Shown: in pieces, positions 36,303 to 45,112 of the stretch
How the letters are laid out: every line of letters begins with the position of its first letter
Numbering within the stretch: position 1 is the first letter of the stretch
From: Paracoccus amoyensis
GTDB lineage: Bacteria > Pseudomonadota > Alphaproteobacteria > Rhodobacterales > Rhodobacteraceae
NCBI RefSeq assembly: GCF_014490725.1
Contig: NZ_JACOQL010000001.1
Span: 744,001 to 808,000, forward strand
Length of the DNA stretch: 64,000 nucleotides
Direction of reading: 5' to 3'
The notes under the pieces: generated by a model
Seen by the model: only the letters and a program-made list of their open reading frames with translations
What the model was told of the DNA's origin: nothing
The model's database searches: none
Position numbers and translations under genes: made by a program

Positions 36303-37955
36303 TCAGCGATCTTTGGCGATATCGTCGGCCCTGACGCGCAGCATGAACTTCTGAATTTTTCCCGTCGATGTTTTGGGCAATTCCTCGAACATGATCCGGG
36401 CAGGTATTTTGTAACCCGCCAGCAGGCTGCGACAATGCGCGATCAGGGCGGCTTCGTCAGTGTTATTGCCATCCCGGATCTCAACGAAAGCACAGGGACG
36501 TTCGCCCCATTTTGGGTCAGGCATCGCGACGACGGCACAGGCCGCCACTGCAGGGTGGCGATACAACGCCTCTTCGACCTCGATGGACGAGATGTTCTCG
36601 CCGCCGGAAATGATGATATCCTTGGACCGGTCTTTCAGTTGGATGTAGCCGTCAGGGTGCATCACGCCCAGATCGCCGGAATGGAACCAGTCTTTTGCAA
36701 AAGCTTTCTCGGTCGCGTCGTGATTTTTCAGATAGCCTTTCATCACGATATTGCCGCGCTGCATCACCTCGCCCAGCGTTTCGCCATCGGCTGGAACGGG
36801 CTGCATCGTTTCGGGGTCCAGAACGGCCAGATCGGATAATGACAGGTATCTGACCCCCTGGCGCGCCTTATACGCCGCTTGGGTGGCGGCGGGCAGATCG
36901 TCCCAAGCACCGTTCCAGTCATTCACAACGCTTGGGCCATAGGTTTCGGTCAGACCATAAACATGGGTGACGTGAAAGCCTTCCTCGGCCATGGCCTGCA
37001 AGATGGATTCGGGCGGCGGCGCGGCGGCCGTGTTGAAATTCACCTGATGCGGCAAGGGGCGCTTTTGGTCAGGCGACGCGGCCAGCAGGGTGGACATCAC
37101 GATGGGCGCACCGCACAAATGGGTAACGCCATGTTCGGCAATCGCTGAATAGATCGCCCCGGCCCGGACCCACCGAAGGCAAACATGCGTGCCTGCCTGC
37201 ACCGAAAGGGTCCATGGAAAGCACCAGCCATTGCAATGGAACATGGGCAGCGTCCACAGATAGACCGGATGCTTGCCCATATCTGCGTGGATCGTGTTGT
37301 TCAGACACATCAGCGCCGCGCCACGATGGTGATAGACCACGCCTTTCGGGTTGCCCGTCGTCCCCGAGGTGTAGTTCAGCGTGATCGCGTCCCATTCGTC
37401 CAGAGGCAGCGAATAGGTGTAATCAGGATCGCCGCTGGCCAGAAACTCGGCGAAATCAAGCGTGCCGATGCGGTCGCCCTTTGGCGCGGGTGCATCGCTT
37501 GGATATTCCGGATCGTCGAAATCGATGATGATGGGTTTGACCGTGGCAAGTTTCAATGCTTCGGCCATGACAGTCGAAAATTCCCGGTCGACGATCACAA
37601 ATTTTGTTTCCGCGTGATCCAGCTGAAAGGCCAGCGTCGCCGCATCAAGCCGCGTATTCAGCGACAAAAGCACCGCACCATTGGCCATCGGCACCGCATA
37701 ATGGGCCAGGATCATCGGCGGCGTATTGGACAGCATGACCGCCACCGTATCGCTACGTCCGATCCCCTGAGCCGCAAAAGCCGAGGCCAGGCGGCGGCTA
37801 TCCCTCCACATTTCGCGATAGGTGCTGCGCAGATTGCCGTGAATGATGGCGACATGATCGGGATAGACGCGGGCGGCACGTTCAAGAAATGAAATCGGTG
37901 TCATCGGCTGATGGTTGGCCGGGCGGCGCTGCAAGCCATCTTCGAATTTATCCAT
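36303..37955 (-). CDS. AMP-binding acyl-CoA ligase
   Basis: A 550-residue acyl-CoA synthetase of the ANL family; it activates a carboxylic acid with ATP and transfers it to CoA. Core motifs are LNYTSGTTGNPKGVVYHHR (phosphate loop), YGLTETYGPS, WFHSGDLGVMHPDGYIQLKD and the catalytic Lys in KTSTGKIQKF near the end. It resembles the medium-chain/AAE-like group that includes methylmercaptopropionyl-CoA ligases (DmdB); the exact acid cannot be read. It shares the strand with sitABCD, but the regulated sit promoter lies between them. Confidence 0.87.
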   Translation of the reverse strand: MDKFEDGLQRRPANHQPMTPISFLERAARVYPDHVAIIHGNLRSTYREMWRDSRRLASAFAAQGIGRSDTVAVMLSNTPPMILAHYAVPMANGAVLLSLNTRLDAATLAFQLDHAETKFVIVDREFSTVMAEALKLATVKPIIIDFDDPEYPSDAPAPKGDRIGTLDFAEFLASGDPDYTYSLPLDEWDAITLNYTSGTTGNPKGVVYHHRGAALMCLNNTIHADMGKHPVYLWTLPMFHCNGWCFPWTLSVQAGTHVCLRWVRAGAIYSAIAEHGVTHLCGAPIVMSTLLAASPDQKRPLPHQVNFNTAAAPPPESILQAMAEEGFHVTHVYGLTETYGPSVVNDWNGAWDDLPAATQAAYKARQGVRYLSLSDLAVLDPETMQPVPADGETLGEVMQRGNIVMKGYLKNHDATEKAFAKDWFHSGDLGVMHPDGYIQLKDRSKDIIISGGENISSIEVEEALYRHPAVAACAVVAMPDPKWGERPCAFVEIRDGNNTDEAALIAHCRSLLAGYKIPARIMFEELPKTSTGKIQKFMLRVRADDIAKDR

Positions 37956-38013
37956 CGTTCATCCTCCGCTGCGTGTGCCGCAGTTGAATGATCTCGGCAG
38001 GGATTTGCAAGCT

Positions 38014-38060
38014 GCGGTTCGGGGCGGCGGTTCGGGGCCGCGGATCGGGGCGGCGGATCG
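38014..38060. repeat. 13-base GC-rich tandem repeat ahead of selD
   Basis: About 3.6 copies of a 13-base unit (starts 38014, 38027, 38040, 38053; GCGGTTCGGGGCG with T/A variation) in the divergent 189-base region between the acyl-CoA ligase and selD. Confidence 0.8.
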
Positions 38061-38144
38061 CCACGTTGCTGGCCCGCATGGCTGTGCCTATGCTGTCTGA
38101 AACGCCGCGAGTCGTCGCGGCATGTATTCAGGAAAGGCGTTCCG

Positions 38145-39200
38145 ATGGATGATCCGCGCACAACCGAACCCCGGCTGACCTCGCTTTCCCATGGCGGCGG
38201 CTGCGGCTGCAAGATAGCCCCGGGCGTGCTGACCGGTTTGCTGCGCGGAACCAGAATGCTGCCCGTGCCCGATGAGCTTCTGGTGGGGATCGAGACATCG
38301 GATGATGCTGCGGTCTATCAATTGAACGACCATCAGGCGTTGGTCGCGACCACGGATTTTTTCATGCCCATCGTGGACGACCCGCTGGATTTCGGCCGCA
38401 TCGCCGCAACCAATGCGATCAGCGATGTCTATGCCATGGGCGCGACCCCGATCATGGCTTTGTCACTGGTGGGCATGCCCATCAACACGCTGTCATCTGA
38501 AACCATCGCGAAAATCCTCGAGGGCGGTGCCATGGCCTGCCGTGATGCAGGCATCCCGATAGCAGGGGGCCACACCATCGACTCGGTCGAGGCGATCTAT
38601 GGTCTGGTTGCGCTTGGTATCATGGATCCCGCCCATGTGAAGCGGAATTCGGGTGCCAGACCCGGCGATGTGCTGATCCTTGGCAAGCCGCTGGGCGTGG
38701 GCATCATGTCTGCTGCGCTGAAAAAAGGGGCGCTTGGCGATGCAGGCTATGCCCAGATGATCGCGGCGACGACACGGCTGAACAAGGCCGGTCCCGATCT
38801 GGCGCGGCTGCCCGGCGCTCATGCGATGACCGATGTGACAGGCTTCGGCCTTGGCGGTCATGCGCTGGAAATGGCGCGTGGATCGGGCTGCGATCTGGTT
38901 CTGGATTGGGCGGCTGTGCCGCTTTTGGCTGGCGTATCCGACCTTGCCTCGGCGGGCTACATCACGGGCGCATCGGGCCGTAATTGGGCAAGCTACGGCG
39001 GAGATGTTCGGCTGTCCGAGGCGATCACCGACATTGATCGCGCCGTGCTGACCGATCCGCAGACAAGCGGTGGTCTGCTGGTCGCGATTGCCGAACAGGA
39101 TGTTGAAAGCGCGATGGCGATTTTCGCGGATCACGGTTTTGCCGAAGCGACGGTGATTGGCCGCGCCGTCGAAGGCACGGGCCAGTTGGTGGTGCGCTGA
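38145..39200 (+). CDS. selD: Selenide, water dikinase (selenophosphate synthase)
   Basis: A 351-residue enzyme that makes selenophosphate from selenide and ATP. The catalytic pair is Cys and Lys in HGGGCGCKIAPG, so the enzyme is the Cys form without selenocysteine. ATTDFFMPIVDDPLDFGRIAA, NAISDVYAMGATP, GGHTIDS and TDVTGFGLGGHALEM are signatures. Selenophosphate is needed for selenocysteine or for 2-selenouridine in tRNA. selA, selB and the selU/mnmH gene are not in the window. The gene stands alone, divergent from an acyl-CoA ligase gene. Confidence 0.95.
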   Translation: MDDPRTTEPRLTSLSHGGGCGCKIAPGVLTGLLRGTRMLPVPDELLVGIETSDDAAVYQLNDHQALVATTDFFMPIVDDPLDFGRIAATNAISDVYAMGATPIMALSLVGMPINTLSSETIAKILEGGAMACRDAGIPIAGGHTIDSVEAIYGLVALGIMDPAHVKRNSGARPGDVLILGKPLGVGIMSAALKKGALGDAGYAQMIAATTRLNKAGPDLARLPGAHAMTDVTGFGLGGHALEMARGSGCDLVLDWAAVPLLAGVSDLASAGYITGASGRNWASYGGDVRLSEAITDIDRAVLTDPQTSGGLLVAIAEQDVESAMAIFADHGFAEATVIGRAVEGTGQLVVR

Positions 39201-39220
39201 CGGCTGTCGGTGACGCGGAT

Positions 39221-39256
39221 TTCGCCTCCGGCGGGGGTATTTGGGCAAAGAAGAAA
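39221..39256. repeat. Rhodobacteraceae-type intergenic repeat after selD
   Basis: A stretch TTCGCCTCCGGCGGGGGTAT continuing through TTTGGGC to an A/G-rich end, directly after selD and before the convergent ABC exporter stop. I recall near-identical segments (CCTCCGGCGGGGGTATTT) scattered between genes of Rhodobacteraceae; this copy has a small CGCC-TCC-GGCG hairpin. Only one copy is in the window. Confidence 0.5.
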
Positions 39257-39258
39257 GG

Positions 39259-41115
39259 CTAGCGATAGCCTTGGGCCTGAAGCTCGAACAGTTCGCGATA
39301 ACGACCGTTCTGGACCAGCAGTTGTTCATGCGTGCCCTGAGCCTGTACTTTGCCATCTTCCAGAACAAGGATGCGGTCGGCCATGCGCACGCTGCTGAAG
39401 CGGTGCGAGATGAGCAGCGCGGTTTTGGCCGAGGAAAGGTCTTTGAACCGCTGAAACACCTCGAATTCCGCGCGGGCGTCAAGGGCGGCGGTTGGCTCAT
39501 CAAGGATCAGCACCTGTGCATCGCGCATATAGGCGCGGGCAATGGCCAGTTTCTGCCATTCGCCACCCGAGAGTTCGACACCGCGGGCAAATCGCTTGCC
39601 GACCATCTGATCATAGCCCGCGGGCAGTTTGGCGATCACCTGATCGGCCAAAGCGCGTTCGGCGGCGTTTTCGATGCGACCGCGATCATCCCGCGCGTCG
39701 ATCCGGCCCGCGGCGATATTGTCCGCCGCCGTCATGGCGTAGCGGACAAAATCCTGAAAAATGACGCCAATGGAGGCGCGCAGATCATCCAGATCGTAAT
39801 CGCGCAGGTCGCGGCCATCCAGCAGGATGCGCCCCTCTGTCGGCTCGTAAAGGCGGGCAAGCAGCTTGACGATGGTCGTTTTGCCCGCGCCGTTTTCACC
39901 AACCAGCGCCACCGTTTCACCGGCATGAAGTTCAAAGGACAGACCGCGCACCGCCCAGCGTTCGGCCTCGGGATATTTGAAGCCGACATTTTCGAACGCG
40001 AAGCCTTGGCGGATCGGGTTGGGGATGGGCAAGGCATTCGGGCCGGATTGGATCAGCGGTTCCTCATCGAAGAATTTATAAAGATCGTCCAGATAAAGCG
40101 CCTGGCCAGCCATGTTGGAAAAGGAAATCAGCAGTCCCTCGATCAAGCCACGCAGGCGGAGGAAACTCCCCGACAGAAAGGTCAGATCGCCAAGGCTGAG
40201 TGTGCCGGTCAGTGTGCGGCCGATGATCCACAGATAGGCGCTGTAATAGCACAGTGTTCCAAGCGAGGTCAGTAGCGCCATGACGGCAAGTTGGCGGCGA
40301 GAGATGGCGCGGTTTTCACGATAGAAGCGTTGGGCCAGCAGGTGATAGCGGTCGCGCAGGAAGCTGTTCAGACCAAATATCTTGACCTCTTTTGCGGAAT
40401 CGGCGGCGCTGCCGATCATGCGCAGGTAATCGCGTTCCCGCCTGTCCGCCGCGCGTCGCCAGTTCAGCATGTAAAGTTCGCTGTTGAAATGCATTTCCCC
40501 CCAGAACGCGGGGATCAGCGCGATCATAAGCAGCAGAACCAGCCAGGGGTTATAGGCGATCAGACCCGCGCCGAAGCTGATGACGGTCACACTGTCCTGC
40601 AATTGCTGCATGACCTGGCCGAGGATGGGAATGCGTCCCATCGTCTGGCGCCGGGCGCGGTCCAGCCGGTCCTGAAATGCCGCATCTTCGAACGTGGCAA
40701 GGTCCAGGTCAGAGGCATGATCCATCAGTCGCACCGATAGTGAGATGACCAGCTTTTCCTGCAACAGGCTGTCGGTATAGGTCACCAAACGCCCGATGAT
40801 GTCGGACCCAAGAGCAAGCGCCAATTCCGCAATCACCAGCCACAGCAGGTGGTTGGCCATGCCCGTGATCCACCAGTCACCCAGTTGGGATGGGTGACCC
40901 TCCAGCGCGATCAGGCGGACGACTTCGTCGATGATCAGCTTGCCGACCCATAACATCGCAACCGGCGTCAAGGCGCGGATCAGGCGCAGCAGGATCATCA
41001 CGCTGGTCAGGCCCGGACTGGCGCGCCAGATCATCGCCAGAAATGGCGGGATGTTTTTCAGCGCCGCCCAGCGTTCGGCGTAAACCTGCGGATTGGCAGG
41101 TTCCGGTTTTGCCAT
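39259..41115 (-). CDS. ABC exporter half-transporter (permease fused to ATPase)
   Basis: A 618-residue type IV ABC protein. The first ~340 residues hold about six membrane helices; the ATPase domain follows with Walker A VGENGAGKTTIVKLL, signature ELSGGEWQKLAIARAYM, Walker B VLILDEPTAALDA and switch His in LISHRFSS. It probably works as a homodimer and exports its substrate; none can be named. The ATG at 41115 comes 1 base after the oppF stop codon (TGACATG), so the gene is coupled to the peptide importer. An exporter as the sixth gene of an opp operon is unusual. Confidence 0.88.
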   Translation of the reverse strand: MAKPEPANPQVYAERWAALKNIPPFLAMIWRASPGLTSVMILLRLIRALTPVAMLWVGKLIIDEVVRLIALEGHPSQLGDWWITGMANHLLWLVIAELALALGSDIIGRLVTYTDSLLQEKLVISLSVRLMDHASDLDLATFEDAAFQDRLDRARRQTMGRIPILGQVMQQLQDSVTVISFGAGLIAYNPWLVLLLMIALIPAFWGEMHFNSELYMLNWRRAADRRERDYLRMIGSAADSAKEVKIFGLNSFLRDRYHLLAQRFYRENRAISRRQLAVMALLTSLGTLCYYSAYLWIIGRTLTGTLSLGDLTFLSGSFLRLRGLIEGLLISFSNMAGQALYLDDLYKFFDEEPLIQSGPNALPIPNPIRQGFAFENVGFKYPEAERWAVRGLSFELHAGETVALVGENGAGKTTIVKLLARLYEPTEGRILLDGRDLRDYDLDDLRASIGVIFQDFVRYAMTAADNIAAGRIDARDDRGRIENAAERALADQVIAKLPAGYDQMVGKRFARGVELSGGEWQKLAIARAYMRDAQVLILDEPTAALDARAEFEVFQRFKDLSSAKTALLISHRFSSVRMADRILVLEDGKVQAQGTHEQLLVQNGRYRELFELQAQGYR

Positions 41116-41116
41116 G

Positions 41117-42142
41117 TCAGGCGACCTCGGACTGACGGGCGCGGGCAATTTCCGCGGCGGTCAGCGGACCGGGGAAGTGACAGGCGACCTGTTGGTCATT
41201 GCCCAGAAGGAGGGGCACCTCGGATGCGCACCGGGCCTGCGCCCTTGGGCAGCGCGTGCGGAAGACGCAACCTGACGGAGGGTTGAACGGGGATGGCAAC
41301 TCACCATGCAGCGGCACGACAGTGTTTGTCGGGTCGAAATCGGGGTCGGGAACCGGCACCGCCGACAGCAGGGCCTGCGTATAGGGATGCTGCGGGGCGG
41401 AATAGAGATCGGTGGAAGATGCGATCTCCATAACCTTGCCCAGATACAGCACCATCACCCGGTCGCTGATATGCTTCACCACCGACAGATCATGAGCGAT
41501 GAAGATCAGCGACAGGCCCAGTTCGCGTTGCAGTCGGATCAGCAGGTTGATGACCTGCGCCTGAATGGAAACATCCAGCGCCGAAACGGGCTCATCACAG
41601 ATGATCAGCTTTGGTTCGACAATCAACGCGCGGGCGATGCCGATACGCTGACATTGGCCGCCGCTGAATTCATGCGGATAGCGATTGATCTGGTTCGGCA
41701 GCAGGCCGACCTTTTCCATCATCGCCTTGACGCGTTCCTTCACCTCGGCCTTCCTGAGGCCAGGGCGATGCGTGATCAGCGGTTCGGCAATGATCTGGCC
41801 CACGGTCATGCGCGGGTTCAGGCTCGCCAGCGGGTCCTGAAACACCATCTGGATATCGCTGCGATATTTCATCATCTGGCGTGGCGACATGGCGATCAGA
41901 TCCTTGCCGTCGATCCATTCCGCCTTGCCCGTCGCATCGGCCAGCCCGATCAACGCACGGGCCAGCGTGGATTTTCCGCTGCCGGATTCACCGACAATCC
42001 CAAGGGTCTCTCCCTGGTTCAAGGTAAAGTTTACGCCATTCACTGCATAAAGGCTGCGCGGCTTGGTCCATGGCATCGCGGCCTGCGAATGGATGCGAAA
42101 GATCACGTGCAGGTCGCGGACATCAAGAAGCGGTCTGGTCAT
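41117..42142 (-). CDS. oppF: Oligopeptide ABC transporter ATP-binding protein OppF
   Basis: A 341-residue ATPase: Walker A GESGSGKSTLARALIGL, signature EFSGGQCQRIGIARAL, Walker B LIICDEPVSALDVS and the C-terminal oligopeptide-transporter domain with a Cys-rich patch (GCVFRTRCPRAQARC, then CASEVP) that binds a 4Fe-4S cluster in this family. It lies 7 bases downstream of oppD. Confidence 0.92.
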   Translation of the reverse strand: MTRPLLDVRDLHVIFRIHSQAAMPWTKPRSLYAVNGVNFTLNQGETLGIVGESGSGKSTLARALIGLADATGKAEWIDGKDLIAMSPRQMMKYRSDIQMVFQDPLASLNPRMTVGQIIAEPLITHRPGLRKAEVKERVKAMMEKVGLLPNQINRYPHEFSGGQCQRIGIARALIVEPKLIICDEPVSALDVSIQAQVINLLIRLQRELGLSLIFIAHDLSVVKHISDRVMVLYLGKVMEIASSTDLYSAPQHPYTQALLSAVPVPDPDFDPTNTVVPLHGELPSPFNPPSGCVFRTRCPRAQARCASEVPLLLGNDQQVACHFPGPLTAAEIARARQSEVA

Positions 42143-42149
42143 GGCTGGG

Positions 42150-43169
42150 CTACCTCTTCTGCGGCGGCATCAATATCTGGCAGCACAATGGTTTCGCGGC
42201 CTGCCTGAACATCCTCAGCGGCGCGAAACAGGCGCGGGCGCGGTCTGCGGTGAAGTATTCAAGCGCGGGGCGCTGTTGGGCGCAACCATCGCGGCGATAG
42301 GTGCAGCGTGGTTCAAAGGCGCAGCCGGGCGGCGGATGCGACATGTTGGGCGGTGATCCGGGAATCGCGGCCAGTTCGTCGTCATTTTGATCGACGCGCG
42401 GGATCGCCGCCAGCAACCCCTGTGTATAGGGATGCGCCGGTTCCCTGAACAATGGACCGACCGGCCCAAGTTCGCGGATGCGCCCGCCATACATGACGGC
42501 AACGCGCTCGCAAGCGCCGGCGACAACGCCCAGATCATGGGTGATCAGGATCATCGCCATGCCAAATTCGCGCTGCAAATCTGCCAGCAGGGTCATGATC
42601 TGGGCCTGAACGGTCACGTCCAGCGCGGTCGTGGGTTCATCTGCGATGAGCAGTTTCGGACGGCACAGCAGCGCCATGGCGATCATCACGCGCTGTCGCA
42701 TGCCGCCCGAAAATTCGTGCGGATACAGGCGCACCCGACCTTTGGCATCGGGGATTTTGACCGCATCCAGCATCGCGACCGACTCGGCCAGGGCATCGCG
42801 TCTGCTCAGCCCCTTGTGCAGGGTCAGCACCTCGGCCATCTGGTCCGAGACGCGCATATAGGGGTTCAGCGAGGTCATCGGATCCTGAAAGATCATCGCG
42901 ATCTTTTCGGCGCGGATCCTGTTCAGCACCTTGGGCGGCGCGTTCAGGATTTCCTGCCCATCGAATGTCACGCTGCCCGTTGCCTGCCCGTTCTGCGCCA
43001 AGAGGCCCATGATGGCAAAGGAAAGCTGTGATTTGCCGCTGCCGGATTCGCCTACGATGCCCAAAGGTTCGCCCGCGTCGACTGATAGGTCAACATTGTT
43101 GACCGCGTGAACGGCGCCGTCATTGGTTTTGAAACGGACGTTCAGGTTCTTGATTTCAAGAAGTGCCAT
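42150..43169 (-). CDS. oppD: Oligopeptide ABC transporter ATP-binding protein OppD
   Basis: A 339-residue ATPase paired with OppF. Motifs are GESGSGKSQLSFAIMGLL (Walker A), EFSGGMRQRVMIAMALL (signature), LLIADEPTTALDVT (Walker B), and the C-terminal GCAFEPRCTYRRDGC Cys patch. The ATG at 43169 follows GAAGGAG with 8-base spacing; the TTG at 43175 is inside that spacing and unlikely. It starts 3 bases beyond the oppC stop. Confidence 0.93.
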   Translation of the reverse strand: MALLEIKNLNVRFKTNDGAVHAVNNVDLSVDAGEPLGIVGESGSGKSQLSFAIMGLLAQNGQATGSVTFDGQEILNAPPKVLNRIRAEKIAMIFQDPMTSLNPYMRVSDQMAEVLTLHKGLSRRDALAESVAMLDAVKIPDAKGRVRLYPHEFSGGMRQRVMIAMALLCRPKLLIADEPTTALDVTVQAQIMTLLADLQREFGMAMILITHDLGVVAGACERVAVMYGGRIRELGPVGPLFREPAHPYTQGLLAAIPRVDQNDDELAAIPGSPPNMSHPPPGCAFEPRCTYRRDGCAQQRPALEYFTADRARACFAPLRMFRQAAKPLCCQILMPPQKR

Positions 43170-43171
43170 GC

Positions 43172-44098
43172 TCAACGCTCCTTCGGGTCAAGCGCATCAC
43201 GCAGCCCGTCGCCGACAAAGAAAAAGCCGAACAGGGTGATGACAAAGAAGAACAGTGGGAAGGCCAATTGCCACAGCGTGCCATAGGCCATGGTTTTCGA
43301 CCCTTCCGAGATCAAGGCCCCCCATGAGGTCAGCGGCTCCTGCACGCCCAAGCCAAGAAAGCTGATGAAGCTTTCCGTCAGGATCATAAGTGGCACCAGC
43401 AATGTGGCATAGACCGCGACCACGCCCAGCAGGTTCGGGACGATATGCCGAATGATGATTTTCCAGGTGGAAACGCCGGTCGCGCGGGCGGCCTCGATGA
43501 ACTCGCGGTTCTTCAGGGACAGGGTCTGGCCGCGCACGATGCGCGACATATCCAGCCATGAAATCAGCCCGATGCCCAGAAACAGCATCGCGATGGACCG
43601 GCCGAACATGACCAGCAACAGGATCAGCACGAACATGTAGGGGATCGACATCAGGATATCGACCGCGCGCATCATCAACTGATCCGTGCGGCCACCGATA
43701 TAACCTGCCGTTGCGCCATAAAGCGTGCCCGCGATCACAGCGATGGCCGCGCCGACAACGCCGACCATCAGACTGATCTGCGTGCCTTGCACCGTCCGTG
43801 AAAACAGATCGCGGCCCAGATCATCAGTGCCGAAATAATGACCGTTTTCGATCGACGGCTGACCCATCGTGGCGACTTGCCCCATGACGTTGAAGTCAAG
43901 TTCCTCGTTCGACCAGACGGCGATCCAGTTCCCGAAGATGGCAAACAGCACGACGAAGATCAGGATGCACAGCCCGAACATCGCGGCCTTGTTGCGCACG
44001 AATCGCTTGCGTGCGTCGGCCCATGGGCTTCGGCCCTTGACCTCGTGTTCGACCATCGTGCTGGCCAGCGATTGCATTTTGCTTTGCTCGATCACCAT
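43172..44098 (-). CDS. oppC: Oligopeptide ABC transporter permease OppC
   Basis: A 308-residue permease with an N-terminal OppC_N segment (RKRFVRNKAAMFGLCILIFVV), a periplasmic loop with FGTDDLGRDLFSR, and the EAA loop EAARATGVSTWKIIIRHIVP. About six helices. The start is 3 bases after the oppB stop codon. Confidence 0.93.
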   Translation of the reverse strand: MVIEQSKMQSLASTMVEHEVKGRSPWADARKRFVRNKAAMFGLCILIFVVLFAIFGNWIAVWSNEELDFNVMGQVATMGQPSIENGHYFGTDDLGRDLFSRTVQGTQISLMVGVVGAAIAVIAGTLYGATAGYIGGRTDQLMMRAVDILMSIPYMFVLILLLVMFGRSIAMLFLGIGLISWLDMSRIVRGQTLSLKNREFIEAARATGVSTWKIIIRHIVPNLLGVVAVYATLLVPLMILTESFISFLGLGVQEPLTSWGALISEGSKTMAYGTLWQLAFPLFFFVITLFGFFFVGDGLRDALDPKER

Positions 44099-44101
44099 GG
44101 C

Positions 44102-45025
44102 TCAATACCGGATCTTCGGGTCGATCCACGCGTAAAGGATATCGACGACAAGGTTGAATAGGATGGTCAGCGTGCCGACCAGAATGGTAATGCCCATCAT
44201 CACCGCATAATCGCGGTTCAGCGCGGAATCGACGAATGCCTTGCCGATTCCCCCGGTCGAGAAATACATGTCGATCACGACCGATCCGGTGATCATCGAC
44301 ACGAAAACCGGCCCAAGATAGCTGATCACCGGCAACATCGCAGGTTTCAGCGCATGGCGCAGGATGACGCGATGTTCGGGTATTCCCTTGGCGCGAGCGG
44401 TTCGGATGTGGTTGCTGCCCAACACCTCCAGCATCGAGGATCGTGTGATCCGCGCGATTGACGCCATATAGCTGGTGGCAAGCGCGATGATTGGCATGAC
44501 CCAGAAAGACGGGTCGTTGAAGCTCCACCCGCCGCCGGGCAACATGCGATACCACAGCGTAAAGATCAGCACGAGGATGGGGGCCATGACGAAATTCGGC
44601 AGGACCTGCGCGCCGATGGAAATGCCGACCGCCAGGTAGTCCAGCCAGGTGTTGTGCCAGATTGCCGCAACCACCCCCAGGCTGACGCCCACCATGATCG
44701 CGGCAACAAAGGCCAGCGTGCCATAGGTCAGCGTCACCGGGAAGCCCGACGCGATCAGGTCGTTCACCGTGCGATCGGGATAGACAAAGCTGGGTCCGAA
44801 ATCGAAATGGACGACGATCCCATAGACATAGTTCCAGATCTGTCGCCACAGTGGTTCATCCAGCCCGTATTTGGCGTTCAGATTGGCCAGAACCTGCGGC
44901 GGCAGGGCGCGTTCCTGCGAAAAGGGGCCGCCCGGTGCAAGATGCATCAGAATGAATGAAAAGATGATCAGCAGAAGCAATGTAGGTATCGCCACCGCCA
45001 ATCGTCGCAGAATATATGCGAACAT
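44102..45025 (-). CDS. oppB: Oligopeptide ABC transporter permease OppB
   Basis: A 307-residue permease beginning MFAYILRRLAVAIPTLLLL, with the EAA-like loop RTARAKGIPEHRVILRHALK. The ATG at 45025 follows GGGAGG; the frame runs further upstream without a ribosome-binding site. A strong stem-loop lies between oppA and this gene. Confidence 0.93.
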   Translation of the reverse strand: MFAYILRRLAVAIPTLLLLIIFSFILMHLAPGGPFSQERALPPQVLANLNAKYGLDEPLWRQIWNYVYGIVVHFDFGPSFVYPDRTVNDLIASGFPVTLTYGTLAFVAAIMVGVSLGVVAAIWHNTWLDYLAVGISIGAQVLPNFVMAPILVLIFTLWYRMLPGGGWSFNDPSFWVMPIIALATSYMASIARITRSSMLEVLGSNHIRTARAKGIPEHRVILRHALKPAMLPVISYLGPVFVSMITGSVVIDMYFSTGGIGKAFVDSALNRDYAVMMGITILVGTLTILFNLVVDILYAWIDPKIRY

Positions 45026-45068
45026 CGGGTGTGCCTCCCTGCGGGAACGGTCGTTGTTGAAATGAGGG

Positions 45069-45096
45069 GGACGAAAGGGGACATGCCCTTTCGTCC
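45069..45096 (-). terminator. oppA-oppB intergenic stem-loop (partial terminator or mRNA stabiliser)
   Basis: A perfect 11-bp stem (GGACGAAAGGG and CCCTTTCGTCC) with a 6-base loop, starting 16 bases after the oppA stop. No T-run follows. In many binding-protein operons such stems give more binding protein than permease. Confidence 0.6.
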
Positions 45097-45112
45097 GGGT
45101 CAAAGGCTGATG

